In this document: one piece after another, positions 1 through 12,060 of the stretch
Numbering within the stretch: the first letter of the stretch is position 1
How the letters are laid out: the number at the start of each line of letters is the position of its first letter
From: Sipunculus nudus
Taxonomy: Eukaryota; Annelida; Sipuncula; Golfingiida; Sipunculidae
Length of the DNA stretch: 64,000 nucleotides
Assembly: GCA_026874595.1 (NCBI GenBank)
Contig: CM049310.1
Coordinates: 20,252,058 to 20,316,057 of the forward strand
Direction of reading: 5' to 3'
Program-made: the position numbers and the translations under genes
The notes under the pieces: generated by a model
The model's database searches: none
Told to the model about the DNA's origin: nothing
Seen by the model: the letters and a program-made list of their open reading frames with translations, nothing else

Positions 1-939
1 TTCCTTGCATGAAATACAAACAAACGGAGATTTAAGAATATATGATTTCCCATGGGTAGCTATATATAGGCCTTATTCAGTCTCAGTAAAATCTAAATAA
101 AATGTAAAAGTACTCTGAGAAAATGTAGCGACAGATAATCTTAACATGAGTAAAATTAATAAACACACCTGGGACACTTAACAGGCTGTGAAAATAAAGC
201 ACCTCCCGCGGAAAGGAAAATTGCATTCCAACCCTGGCCCCCACCCCTTATCTTCACGATGTGGGACTCATGTTGTAAAACTTTAGTTTGTTTGGGCCCT
301 GCGAACTATATACGGTTTCAAAAATATAAACGTTTCATTGATTTTAAACAACTTCTTTATTATTACAGTGAACCATTCACAAAAGGAATAACACAAATAG
401 GAGCGTCGGGCGTAATACCAAATCTGCTATAATTCTGCTTACAGGTATCAACTGCTGTGATACTGGTACGTTATTCGCGTACTAGCCACAGGCATGATAT
501 TTTCACCAAAACACCGTAAGGTAAGGATTTAAAATTGATATGGTCCCATTTATTTTAATTTCTCGACATATTTGGGGGACATGAACATGCTACATATGCA
601 AACATTATAACAACATATAAGATAGACTGAATCAATGCTTTTCTATTGATAAATTGCGAAGTTCTGTTCATGGAAAAACTCTATTTAAAGCACATATTAA
701 CTGCAAACATTCCTAAGTTACAATCATATAATGAACAAAATCAGTCAACACCGAAGGTAATTAGGCAAATTACATATATACAATTCAAAACAACAAATGA
801 ATAAGAAATTAATGTTCTATATAAAAAATAAAATCATTGTTCATCAATATTTACAGAATTTTACAAAATTTAGCTAACAAATTGCATTTATTTCATTTAA
901 TTTTTCAAAAGATGATGTACGCAACAGAATTTGGTAATA
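1..939. other. Downstream flank of TLR copy 1, no gene seen
   Basis: No coding region is convincing here. From about 480 to 800 the sequence is a diverged relative of the stretches downstream of the other two receptor genes (about 5,740-6,000 and 16,130-16,330). They share blocks such as the upstream part of a 'cccatttatt' stretch and 'agactgaat'. This marks it as the oldest of the three duplicated 3' flanks. The first ~70 bases resemble 61,866-61,925 (see findings). Confidence 0.6.
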
Positions 940-3316
940 TTAATTCAGCGCCTCGCGTAATCGAGGCCAAAATGTTGCGACGTGATCAATCATGTCCTCT
1001 CCCGGCCACTCTATATACGTATGGGTTCTCAAAATGTTCACCAGGGTGCGTGGCATCTCCACAGATGGGACTTCTTCCAGCAAAACGAGGACAATCCTGT
1101 CGACCCCTCGTTGAATCTGATCAAGTCGAGCCATGTGCATCTCAAACTTACACCAGCTACTTTGTACAAAGTTTCTGGACACAACCAGAATGATTCTGCG
1201 ACTGCAGGAGATGCTGTCAAGGATGTTATCCTCAATAGGTACCCCTGGAATGAAATCTCTCTGGTGCAGACACAGACGAAGTGGGTGGTCGCCTTCCTCC
1301 AGGTTTGGTATCATATGGTCATGCACCCAAAGGAAATCTTTGTCATTATGAGAGACAAAAGCATCATATCTGTACGCAGTAGTGCTTTGCCATGCAAGGT
1401 CACTGTATAATGTACGGCGCATGCGCAACTGCAGACAAGCATATTTGACGTCCCATCTGTGTCTATACGCTATTGCTGAAATAGCTAAAATTAGAGCCAG
1501 CGTCAAGAGAAAACCAGCAGAGAGATAAAGCCATTGTAAACTTAGACACTGTTTCTCCAGAAGAGGCAATATGACGGTTTCAAGATCTCTCAGCGGGAGA
1601 GGTTCACCATTTAGACGACAGTACGTGCTATTATGCCCCACGATGTGGTCACTGTTAGCCACTGTCCACTTTAAAAACTGTAGGGATGAACATGAGCATT
1701 CCAAAGGGTTTCCTGACACGTTCAAGATAAAATGTCTTCCAGTTTTCTTCGTCCGATAAAAAACTATCGAAAACATGTCGGTTATATTTCTTCTCAGAGT
1801 GTAGAGCTTGTTGTAAGACAGGTCCAACGTGGTTAAAGTTACCAGTTTATTGATGTCAAATGTGATTTCTGATATTTTGTTGCTGGACAGATTAAAGTGT
1901 ACTAAACGTTCCATGGTACTGTTGCCAAATAACTCAGGTGCCACATTTAATATATCATTGTTTGTGAGATCAAGATGTTCCAGGTTTCTTAAGTACCGTA
2001 AGGGTCCTCCGGTAGAAGATACCATTTTATTCAATCTGTTGTTTTTCAAAATTAATTTTGATAAACAACCTGCAAGCCCCCAATTGAAAAGCTTTTCTGA
2101 CATATTTCGACAGTTATTATCAGATAAATCCAGGGTCACTCCCGAGCAATTATCCAACGTCACCATGCTTCCCATCATAGATTGGATATTATTATTCGAT
2201 AAGTCAATATATTTCAAGTTCATGGGTCCTGTGCTGTTCACCAGTATAAACTTCCCACTTGGAAAATCTCCTAAATCTATTATATTTCTGGCGTAAATAT
2301 TGACAAGACTTGGTGTGAGGAACATAGTAAAGGTAGGTTTTCCATTCTCTCTCTGAAGCCTGTAGTACCTTAGGCCATGCGTCTGAAAACTGGCGTTCAC
2401 GACCTTGAAGGATTTGGAAATATAAGGAAGCACGTTTAACCCATTCTCACTTATATCTAACACTTCAATGTTAGACATGTATGCCCGAAAACACCCGAAA
2501 TATAACTTTACAATCCGGTTCCTGTTAACCCGTAATTCTCTCAACGCAGGGGTGCCTATGGATTTACAAAATTCTTTGTCCAGCGAAACATCACAGATAT
2601 CTCTAGATTCTCGAATAACCTGAGTAAGAAAGAGCTTGGATAGATTATGTTTCTGGAGCTGTCTCATGAATCCGTTTAAACGTGTGAAACTGTACAAACC
2701 ATTTTGGAAATAGGATAGATCCAAGATTTCTAGTGAACCAAGGTGTCTCAATGCATAGCTTGAGGCATTCGTGAGACAGTTTTTACTTAGATTTAAAACG
2801 ACCAGGCGTCCAAGGCCCGAAAAACATTCAGCCTCCAGAGTTCCTATTGAACAGTTATCCAGCGAAAGGATTTCCAGGTTAGTGCATTTAGCAAAAGTAC
2901 CATTATCAATGATGTAAAAAGTATTACCAGTCAAGTGAAATTCCGTAACATTTTTGCTGCAGAGTTTTGGTACATTATGTAAACTTCTGTAGATACAGCA
3001 GAAGCGGATCCAGGGGGGGCGTCCGGGGGGTCCCCCCCTTTTTCACCTGAAGCAACCTTTTTTAAGGGGTTTTGGACATAATTTTGCGGCCTGGACCCCC
3101 CTTTTCCAGACCTGATGACCTTTTTTTAGGAATTTCATTAGTCCTCCTAGGTTGGACCCCCCCTTTTCCAAAATCCTGGATCCGCCCCTGGATACAGTCA
3201 ATAGTGATACCCGTGTTATTGTACACACAGGTGCAAGGTCCGCAGGAGAACCGCTGAATGTTGGCGTCGCATATCACGCTCAGCAGTAGCACAGAGAGTA
3301 TGACCGAATACGCCAT
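940..3316 (-). pseudogene. Toll-like receptor copy 1, interrupted by a MITE
   Basis: A Toll-like receptor would sense ligands through extracellular leucine-rich repeats and signal through a cytoplasmic TIR domain. The start codon at 3,316 begins a signal peptide (AYSVILSVLLLSVICDA) and a cysteine-rich LRR N-cap (CGPCTC). The frame then enters a 192-bp inserted element (2,999-3,190) and stops inside it. Beyond the insertion the receptor frame resumes and is open to the TAA at 940: LRRs, the LRR C-cap (NPLECSCSS), a TM helix (LSAGFLLTLALILAISAIAY) and a complete TIR with YDAFVSH, RDFIPG and a final FW. Relative to copy 2 it lacks two codons after ENGLNV. It is almost identical to copy 2. The insertion should remove the secreted N-terminus, so I call it a pseudogene. 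A shorter product starting at 2,934 without a signal peptide is possible but unsupported. A 5'-UTR splice acceptor lies at 3,375-3,376. Confidence 0.85.
2999..3190. mobile_element. MITE copy A, inside the TLR copy 1 coding region
   Basis: A 192-bp non-autonomous element with near-perfect terminal inverted repeats: CAGAAGCGGATCCAGG at the left and CCTGGATCCGCCCCTG at the right. It is flanked by a 7-bp direct repeat GATACAG (2,992-2,998 and 3,191-3,197). TLR copy 3, which has no insertion, carries a single corresponding site. The CAGGGGCGG-type terminus resembles hAT-derived MITEs, although the duplication is 7 bp rather than the usual 8. The interior is rich in C-runs and T-runs and encodes nothing recognisable. 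Confidence 0.85.
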
Positions 3317-4854
3317 TTCCTCCGAGTTTACTTATTTTAAATGAGGAAATATTCTTCTTCATACCAACGCTCCCCTGAAGGAAGAAAATAACAGTAAACT
3401 AGATAACAGTTAAGTGGATAACAAATACATTATGTGTCAAACTTTTTATAAATACGATGTGTTTATCCAATTTTGACATTTGTGGTTTATCAGGCATTAT
3501 TTAAGAACCAGACAATCCCTAAATTAAACTTTAGTACGAAATAGGTGAACAGTCCTCGTGTAAACAAACTTTGAATTTACCGTGGCATCACTAAATTAAC
3601 TTTGGATGACCCACGCTTCGGCCAAAACCCCTTCCATCATGAATGAGATCCCGATAATGATAAGATCTTCTTTATTTGATTGGCAATACAGTACTATCTT
3701 TATGTGTGTGGAAAAAAGTCAGAATCAAGTGCAGGTGACCGGCGCGAGATGCGAAATCCCTCAGAACACAGCTTCCTTTTAACAGGAAATTATCAAACAA
3801 ATGTATAGAGTGTGAAAAATGCAAGAAATAAACATCGCTTTATGTCACCGGCCATAAACCATGCTGAGCAAAATACTTTCAGCTGCACAGATTACTTAAG
3901 TTATGAACCTCTAAACACAGAAATGTTACATCAGCTTGTAAAATTGCATATGTATATGAGACCAGCCACATGTTGCATTTGAGAACTCTTTTTAAACATA
4001 ATTTTGTAATCTTTGCAATGATATCATTCTATGCTTGACAATTCAAATTCTCACCTTAAAATAGTTATTATCAGCAAAATCTATTTTGCGTTTTCCTGCA
4101 TGCTTGTTATCAAAGACGCAAAAAAAACCCTGTTGGGCGCTAAATATAGCGTAAGGAATTTACCCATTGTAAGATCAGACGAAAATTAAATAAGGGAAAT
4201 CAGCGCGTATCTCGATGATCACTCTAAATTAATTTACAGCACTTAAACGTCGTGATACCACACGTATATTTATTTTAAGAAGTAAGGAATATTGATACTT
4301 CCTTGTTGGAAATGAAGCTTATATAAAGCTTTTATACTGACGTGTAAAGCAAATAATCCTGATCAGTTGGTCGTTGGCATGATGCTTTTTTACGCTTATG
4401 GAGTCCCATTGATAGCGACTTGCACATACTTCTTGGTTCAAAATCTGTGAACATGTTAGACCTAACTCTGCGCCCGCTGCTTGTATTACGGGTATGGTCA
4501 CATAACAGTTACATGTGGATCTGTTACCTCAATCATCACTAGGAGGACTGCATGCATGTGGCATTTGTTCTTTTCTTTTTACCTTTTATCCGATCCGAGT
4601 CTGACACTTGGCTTAAGGTCCAGGTACCATTTTGCTGTAAAGATACTGTTGTGCTGCATGAGAATACTCCTGTGAGACCTCAATGCAGCTATATATTCAT
4701 ATAGGCTCTTAAATGTGTTACCATCTAATTTCAAAGCTATGAGCTTTGTTGTTAAGGGTTTTGGGAATGGTAATGTACAGTATCAGTAGTTGCATTCGGG
4801 GTTATTTCGGGGATAAAGATCAAGCATTTGAGAAGAAATAGGGCTTCAAGTGTC
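3317..4854. other. Upstream flank of TLR copy 1 (duplicated segment)
   Basis: Holds the 5'-UTR exon and presumably the promoter of TLR copy 1. On the minus strand a polypyrimidine tract and AG acceptor (cttccttcag at ~3,375) precede the start codon by ~60 nt, so the coding exon follows a UTR intron. The segment is ~97% similar by eye to 8,617-10,374. A site near 4,610 (cacttggcttaagg) is the empty counterpart of the MITE insertions at 9,908 and 14,766. No protein-coding exon was recognised. Confidence 0.6.
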
Positions 4855-5063
4855 AAGGCATAAAACGCTTGGCTCTATTCGTTGCCGAACCGGGTTGGAT
4901 CCCCGGCTATGTGGCTGTGAGGGTGAGTTGTAGTGGTCCGTCAAAGGTCGGTGGTTTTCTCCGGGTTTTCCGGTTTTCGTTACTCCTACAGATTAACCAG
5001 CCTCACTATCCTAGCGTATAAGTTAATATAACCGATTGCACAATCGATGTAAAATAAATAAAG
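4855..5063 (+). mobile_element. SINE-like element, copy 1
   Basis: About 200 bp. It has a tRNA-like B-box stretch (GGGTTGGATCCCCGG), then a TTTTCTCCGGGTTTTCCGG core of the kind found in the central domain of metazoan SINEs, and a 3' tail GTAAAATAAATAAAG. The same sequence sits at the equivalent position in the other duplicated flanks, so all copies here come from one insertion carried along by segmental duplication. Confidence 0.5.
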
Positions 5064-6222
5064 TATTTTTATGATAATAGTAAAGAGACCCAGGATATAA
5101 CACAAAGGTTAATCTTTCTTCTGTGACATTCGGGAATCATCGAGAAAAAACATTCATTTTCCTCAGACTACAGTGCCGTAAAGTCCGAAAGCACGAGCCG
5201 TACAATAATAAGCACGAGCTGAACAATAATAACAGATATTGCTAACCTAAATGTGAATGTCAATTTTTAAAATGGAGATATCTCTGGAAAGGTCCATTAT
5301 AGGTCTATCAATATATGTAACAACGATGTACCTATGAATTAAAACACAAATTTAAGAAATAAAATGTCAAGTACAAAAAAGTCTCGATTTTTACCATGTT
5401 GTCGCATAGACCTTTTAAATGGTCGCTCAAATTTTCAGACTGTACCGTTCAATTAGACATGATAATAGAAAAAATATATAATCTGAGCCCATTTAAACTA
5501 TATATATAAACACTGTTGAACTGGTTTTTACATAAACGCTTTAAAAAGATGTGCAGAGGATTTTTAACATGTGGATAGTTTATTGCGATTACTGCAATTA
5601 TTGTCATAAGAGGTTATAATAAGAAAAAATCTCTCTGGTTTTCATCCTTTTTCTTATCCATCAGCATGATGTTTGGATTTGCGCATTCATAAGGTATCAT
5701 ATTACTCGGGCAGCTGAGGGGCGAAGCCCGAACTACAGATATACAAGAAAAGGCATAACATTTTTTCACAAAAAGACAGTGTGAAATAAGGATATCAATT
5801 CTATTTGTCCCATTTATTATTTCCTCGATAGCATGAACATAAATATTATAATGACACATACAACAGACTGAATAAATGCCGTTGAGTTGATAAATTGTTC
5901 TTCAAATTATGTCCTTTGAAAAAAAAATCTAGTTAAATGACGGACGTTAACTACAGGTTGTCCTATATTACTATATTACAATTTACAAAATAATTGAATG
6001 GTAAGGATAATTACGCAAGTTACATATATATATATAATTCAAAACAACACTTATAAGAGAAAACAATATTGAACTTCAAATATTAAAATAAAATCATTCT
6101 TCATGAATATAAAAGGGATTTTCAAAACATACCTTACGAATTCCATTTATTTCGTAACAGTTATATTTTTTATATCTGATGAATAAAAGAAACCATGACA
6201 AACACAACAAAATAAGTTTATA
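5064..6222. other. Flank between TLR copies 1 and 2 (downstream of copy 2)
   Basis: No gene seen. The stretch from ~5,170 onward aligns closely with 15,547-16,582, the region downstream of TLR copy 3. It is therefore part of the repeated receptor unit. It contains AT-rich sequence and short TA runs. Confidence 0.6.
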
Positions 6223-8616
6223 TTAATTCAGGGCCTCGCGTAACCGAGGCCAAAATGTTGCTACGTGATCAATCATGTCCTCTCCCGGCCACTCTATATA
6301 CGTATGGGTTCTCAAAATGTTCACCAGGGTGCGTGGCATCTCAACAGGTGGGACTTCTTCCAGCAAAACGAGGACAATCCTGTCGACCCCTCGTTGGATC
6401 TGATCAAGTCGAGCCATGTGCATCTCAAACTTACACCAGCTGCTTTGTACAAAGTTTCTGGACACAACCAGAATGATTCTGCGACTGCAAGAGATGCTGT
6501 CAAGGATGTTATCCTCAATAGGTACCCCTGGAATGAAATCTCTCTGGTGCAGACACAGACGAAGTGGGTGGTCGCCTTCCTCCAGGTTTGGTATCATATG
6601 GTCATGCACCCAAAGGAAATCTTTGTCATTATGAGAGACAAAAGCATCATATCTGTACGCAGTAGTGCTTTGCCATGCATGGTCACTGTATAATGTACGG
6701 CGCATGCGCAACTGCAGACAAGCATATTTGACGTCCCATCTGTGTCTATACGCTATTGCTGAAATAGCTAAAATTAGAGCCAGCGTCAAGAGAAAACCAG
6801 CAGAGAGATAAAGCCATTGTAAACTTAGACACTGTTTCTCCAGAAGAGGCAATATGACGGTTTCAAGATCTCTCAGCGGGAGAGGTTCACCATTTAGACG
6901 ACAGTACGTGCTATTACGCCCCACGATGTGGTCACTGTTAGCCACTGTCCACTTTAAAAACTGTAGGGATGAACATGAGCATTCCAAAGGGTTTCCTGAC
7001 ACGTTCAAGATAAAATGTCTTCCAGTTTTCTTCGTCCGATAAAAAACTATCGAAAACATGTCGGTTATATTTCTTCTCAGAGTGTAGAGCTTGTTGTAAG
7101 ACAGGTCCAACGTGGTTAAAGTTACCAGTTTATTGATGTCAAATGTGATTTCTGATATTTTGTTGCTGGACAGATTCAAGTGTACTAAACGTTCCATGGT
7201 ACTGTTGCCAAATAACTCAGGTGCCACATTTAATATATCATTGTTTGTGAGATCAAGATGTTCCAGGTTTCTTAAGTACCGTAAGGGTCCTCCGGTAGAA
7301 GATACCATTTTATTCAATCTGTTGTTTTTCAAAATTAATTTTGATAAACAACCTGCAAGCCCCCAATTGAAAAGCTTTTCTGACATAACTCGACAGTTAT
7401 TATCAGATAAATCCAGGGTCACTCCCGAGCAATTATCCAACGTCACCATGCTTCCCATCATAGATTGGATATTATTATTCGATAAGTCAATATATTTCAA
7501 GTTCATGGGTCCTGTGCTGTTAACCAGTATAAACTTCCCACTTGGAAAATCTCCTAAATCTATTATATTTCTGGCGTAAATATTGACAAGACTTGGTGTG
7601 AGGAACATAGTAAAGGTAGGTTTTCCATTCTCTCTCTGAAGCCTGTAGTACCTTAGGCCATGCGTCTGAAAACTGGCGTTCACGACCTTGAAGGATTTGG
7701 AAATATAAGGAAGCATGTACACGTTTAACCCATTCTCACTTATATCTAACACTTCAATGTTAGACATGTATGCCCGAAAACACCCGAAATATAACTTTAC
7801 AATCCGGTTCCTGTTAACCCGTAATTCTCTCAACGCAGGGGTGCCTATGGATTTACAAAATTCTTTGTCCAGCGAAACATCACAGATATCTCTAGATTCT
7901 CGAATAACCTGAGTAAGAAAGAGCTTGGATAGATTATGTTTCTGGAGCTGTCTCATGAATCCGTTTAAACGTGTGAAACTGTACAAACCATTTTGGAAAT
8001 AGGATAGATCCAAGATTTCTAGTGAACCAAGGTGTCTCAATGCATAGCTTGAGGCATTCGTGAGACAGTTTTTACTTAGATTTAAAACGACCAGGCGTCA
8101 AAGGCCCGAAAAACATTCAGCCTCCAGAGTTCCTATTGAACAGTTATCGAGCGAAAGGATTTCCAGGTTAGTGCATTTAGCAAAAGTACCATTATCAATG
8201 ATGTAAAAAGTATTACCAGTCAAGTGAAATTCCGTAACATTCTTGCTGCAGAGTTTTGGTACATTATGTAAACTTCTGTAGATACAGCAGAAGCGGATCC
8301 AGGGGGGGGGGGGGGTCCGGGGGGTCCGGACACCCCCTTTTTCACCTGAAGCAACCTTTTTTAAGGGGTTTTGGACATAATTTTGCGGCCTGGACCCCCC
8401 TTTTCCTGACCTGATGACCTTTTTTAGGAATTTCATTAGTCCTCCTAGGTTGGACCCCCCCTTTTCCAAAATCCTGGATCCGCCCCTGGATACAGTCAAT
8501 AGTGATACCCGTGTTATAATAAACACACAGGTGCAAGGTCCGCAGGAGAACCGCTGAATGTTGGCGTCGCATATCACGCTCAGCAGTAGCACAGAGAGTA
8601 TGACCGAATACGCCAT
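6223..8616 (-). pseudogene. Toll-like receptor copy 2, MITE insertion plus frameshift and nonsense codon
   Basis: Second receptor copy, almost identical to copy 1. The start at 8,616 gives the same signal peptide and CGPCTC cap. A 1-nt indel just after the cap (about 8,517-8,530) shifts the frame. The 201-bp MITE follows at the same site as in copy 1, and here the shifted frame is open right across it and comes out in the receptor frame (CCIYRSLHNVPKLCSKN). A single substitution then turns a glycine codon into TGA at 8,098-8,100, in an early LRR. The rest, down to TAA at 6,223, is open: LRRs, C-cap, TM helix and a TIR with YDAFVSH, RDFIPG and FW. I call it a pseudogene. A protein could only begin at internal Met 8,040, without a signal peptide. 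The UTR splice acceptor is conserved at ~8,675. Confidence 0.87.
8288..8488. mobile_element. MITE copy B, inside TLR copy 2
   Basis: A 201-bp copy at exactly the same codon as copy A, with the same GATACAG direct repeats (8,281-8,287 and 8,489-8,495). It is longer than copy A mainly through a longer G-run after the left terminus. The shared site shows that insertion came before the duplication that produced TLR copies 1 and 2. Confidence 0.87.
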
Positions 8617-9907
8617 TTCCTCCGAGTTTACTTATTTTAAATGAGGAAATATTCTTCTTCATACCAACGCTCCCCTGAAGGAAGAAAATAACAGTAAACT
8701 AGATAACAGTTAAGTGGATAACAAATACATTATGTGTCAAACTTTTTATAAATACGATGTGTTTATCCAATTTTGACATTTGTGGTTTATTAGGCATTAT
8801 TTAAGAACCAGACAATCCCTAAATTAAACTTTAGTACGAAATAGGTGAACAGTCCTCGTGTAAACAAACTTTGAATTTACCGTGGCATCACTAAATTAAC
8901 TTTGGATGACCCACGCTTCGGCCAAAACCCCTTCCATCATGAATGAGATCCCGATAATGATAAGATCTTTATTTGATTGGCAATACAGTACTATCTTTCT
9001 TGTGTGTGGAAAAAGGTCAGAATCAAGTGCAGGTGACCGGCGCGAGTTGCGAAATCCCTCAGAACACAGCTTCCTTTTAACAGGAAATTATCAAACAAAT
9101 GTATAGAGTGTGAAAAATGCAAGAAATAAACATCGCTTTATGTCACCGGCCATAACCATGCTGAGCAAAATACTTTCAGCTGCACAGATTACTTAAGTTA
9201 TGAACCTCTAAACACAGAAATGTTACATCAGCTTATAAAATTCCATATGTATATGAGACCAGCCACATGTTGCATTTGAGAACTCTTTTTAAACATAATT
9301 TTGTAATCTTTGCAATGATATCATTCTATGCTAGACAATTCAAATTCTCACCTTAAAATAGTTATTATCAGCAAAATCTATTTTGCGTTTTCCTGCATGC
9401 TTGTTATCAAAGACACAAAAAAAACCTGTTGGGCGCTAAATATAGCGTAAGGAATTTACCCATTGTAAGATCAGACGAAAATTAAATAAGGGAATCAGCG
9501 CGTATCTCGATGATCACTCTAAATTAATTTTCAGCACTTAAACGTTGTGATACCACACGTATATTTATTTTAAGACGTAAGGAATTTTGATACTTCCTTG
9601 TTGGAAATGAAGCTTATATAAAGCTTTTATACTGACGTGTAAAGCAAATAATCCTTATCAGTTGGTCGTTGGCATGATACTTTTTTACGCTTATGGAGTC
9701 CCATTGATAGCGACTTGCACATACTTCTTGGTTCAAAATCTGTGAACATGTTAGACCTAACTCTGCGCCCGCTGCTTGTATTACGGCTATGGTCACATAA
9801 CAGTTACATGAGGATCTGTTACCTCAATCGTCACTAGGACGACCGCATGCATGTGGCGTTTGGTCTTTTCTTTTTACCTTTTATCCGATCCGAGTCTGAC
9901 ACTTAGC
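8617..9907. other. Upstream flank of TLR copy 2
   Basis: Duplicate of 3,317-4,611, including the UTR splice acceptor near 8,675. No coding exon was recognised. Differences from copy 1 are mostly single bases and short indels. Confidence 0.6.
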
Positions 9908-10118
9908 CAGAAGTGGATCCGAGGGGGGGGGGGGGGGGGGGGGTCCAGGGGGTCAGGAACCCCCCTTTTTCACCCGAAGCAACCTTTTTTAAGGGGTTTT
10001 AGACGTAATTTTGCGGCCTGGACCCCCCTTTTTCCAGACGTGATGACCATTTTTTTAGGATTTTCATTAGTCCTCCTGGGTTGGACCCCCCTTTTCCTAA
10101 ATCCTGGATCCGCCCCTG
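9908..10118. mobile_element. MITE copy C
   Basis: A 211-bp copy with the left end CAGAAGTGGATCC and right end GGATCCGCCCCTG. It is flanked by the direct repeat TTAGC (9,903-9,907 and 10,119-10,123). The left end carries a G-run of about 20. The orthologous position in TLR unit 1 (~4,610) is empty, so this insertion is younger than the split of the two units. Confidence 0.85.
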
Positions 10119-10374
10119 TTAGCTTAACGTCCAGGTACCATTTTGCTGTAAAGACACTGTTGTGCTTCATGAGAATACTCCTGTGAGACCTCAATGCAGC
10201 TGTATATTCATATAGGCTCTTAAATGTGTTACTATCTAATTTCAAAGCTATGAGCTATGAAGGTTGATGTGTTAAGGGTTTTGGGATGTGTAATGTACAG
10301 TATCAGTAGTTGCATTCGGGGTTATTTCGGGGGTAAAGATCAAGCATTTGAGAAGAATTAGTGCTTCAAGTGTC

Positions 10375-10585
10375 AAGACATAAAACGCTAGGCTCTATTC
10401 GTTGGCGAACCGGGTTAGATCCCCGGCTATGTGGCTGTGAGAGTGAGTTGTAGTGGTCCGTCAAAGGTCGGTGGTTTTCTCCGGGTTTTCCGGTTTTCGT
10501 TACTCCTACAAATTAACCAACCTCACCATGCTAGCGTATAAGTTAATATAACTATTGCACAATCGATGTAAAATAAATAAAGTTT
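10375..10585 (+). mobile_element. SINE-like element, copy 2
   Basis: Second copy of the SINE-like sequence described at 4,855, with the same TCTCCGGG core and AATAAATAAAG tail. It lies in the duplicated upstream flank. Confidence 0.5.
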
Positions 10586-11992
10586 TTATACGATAATAGT
10601 AAAGAGACCCAGGATATCACAGAAAGGTTTAACTTTTTTCTGTGACATTTGGGAATCATCGAGAAAAAAATATTCATTTTTCTCAGAATACAGTGCCGTA
10701 TGTTTACTTGTTTAGCTTGTATGTGAGGAAAATTATGTCAAGATTGAGTAATTAAAAAAATTAGGGACTGGATCATATGTTTAGTCGAGAATATTTTTAC
10801 TAAATTAATTTGTTAACCACTTAAGCTGGAATTCGGTTCATCCAGAAAATAAATATATAGTTGATTTAGATGTAAGTATATACACCGGAGATAGGGTCAG
10901 AAATTCAATGTATTTTTATAGTAATCAACAAATGTAAAATCACTACCATGCATGAATTTCACCCTATACTTTGACAATCGTATATTGTTTCTTGTAATCA
11001 CTGGTGATTTAATTTTCAAATATACCATGAATACATGGAATTAAATATTGGTTCTGAAATTCTAATGCAGTTACCCAAAGAAAATTGGTCAGGTATGGGA
11101 GTTTTCAGGGGGGTAATACTATATAATTTATGAGTAATCTAGATCAGGGAACAGGCCATCTCCACAGTGTACCGGAGGGCAAGCTGGCGATTTGGTATAG
11201 ATATATGGCGAAGTGTAGCACACCTGCTGTGTGCGCGTGTGCCTCTGCCTGTAGGGACTGATGAATGACATAATTATCATTTAATATATTTAATATTAAC
11301 ATGGATTTTATTCACCAAGGCTCTTTAAGTTACTTTGATCGTTTATTTTGTCAGTTTTAGGCTATACACCCCATTATTGTTCAGTCTACACATTTTGTTT
11401 TTATTCGGAACTCGCAGAAATGCCCCGGATCTTGATTGATCCCCAAAGTTCTAGCTCCTGCCCAGTTATATATGTCCTATATACTGCTTCATTTGTCAAA
11501 GAATTGAATATAATTCTAACATTTTCAGCATCTAACTGCCTCGCCTGCTGGTCCTTTTTTTAATTTATGCAAATTTCAAGTATAGCTAGAAACACCAAAC
11601 ACCGCCCGGTTAATTTCTTTCCATGAATATTAATGTACAAGTTATCTGCATCGAATGATATCAATTTCAAGCAACCTCATTTAATTGTCAGTGATAATCA
11701 CTCGGATGCACAGCTACAGGAGAATATCAGATGACTGAGGTGTGAGTTTGACATTGAATTTAATTATTTTCTTTTTTTTCAAATCTGAAATCAAATGGAT
11801 GCCAACGCACTTTTTGTTTAGTGTACACGTACATAAAGCCTCCTTATGACCATGCATACTTGTGCTGTAGCAGAAGCTTGCGAATCACTTTGGATGGGAC
11901 GTTCTGAGTAACGTTACACACGGCGAGAAAAAGGACAATCCGCTAATAATAGCTTATTTGGATTGTTTTTATTTCGTTTAAAGAAAACATCG

Positions 11993-11994
<2 letters not shown>

Positions 11995-12055
<61 letters not shown>
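11995..12055. repeat. (TA)n microsatellite
   Basis: About 60 bp of perfect TA dinucleotides. It abuts the 3'-truncated end of the LINE endonuclease fragment, so the break of that element coincides with this tract. Confidence 0.95.

Positions 12056-12060
<5 letters not shown>

Noticed and set aside
940-2296. Plus-strand frames of 60-155 codons opposite the TLR genes
   Set aside because: Shadows of the receptor coding strand; they recur at the same places in all three copies.
3043-3257. Small frames through the MITE (GGSRILEKGG-type peptide)
   Set aside because: Encoded by the MITE itself; such peptides appear wherever this kind of element lies in or near a frame.
4895-4910. Possible tRNA gene from the B-box-like sequence
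   Set aside because: No cloverleaf can be folded around it; better explained as the tRNA-derived head of a SINE.
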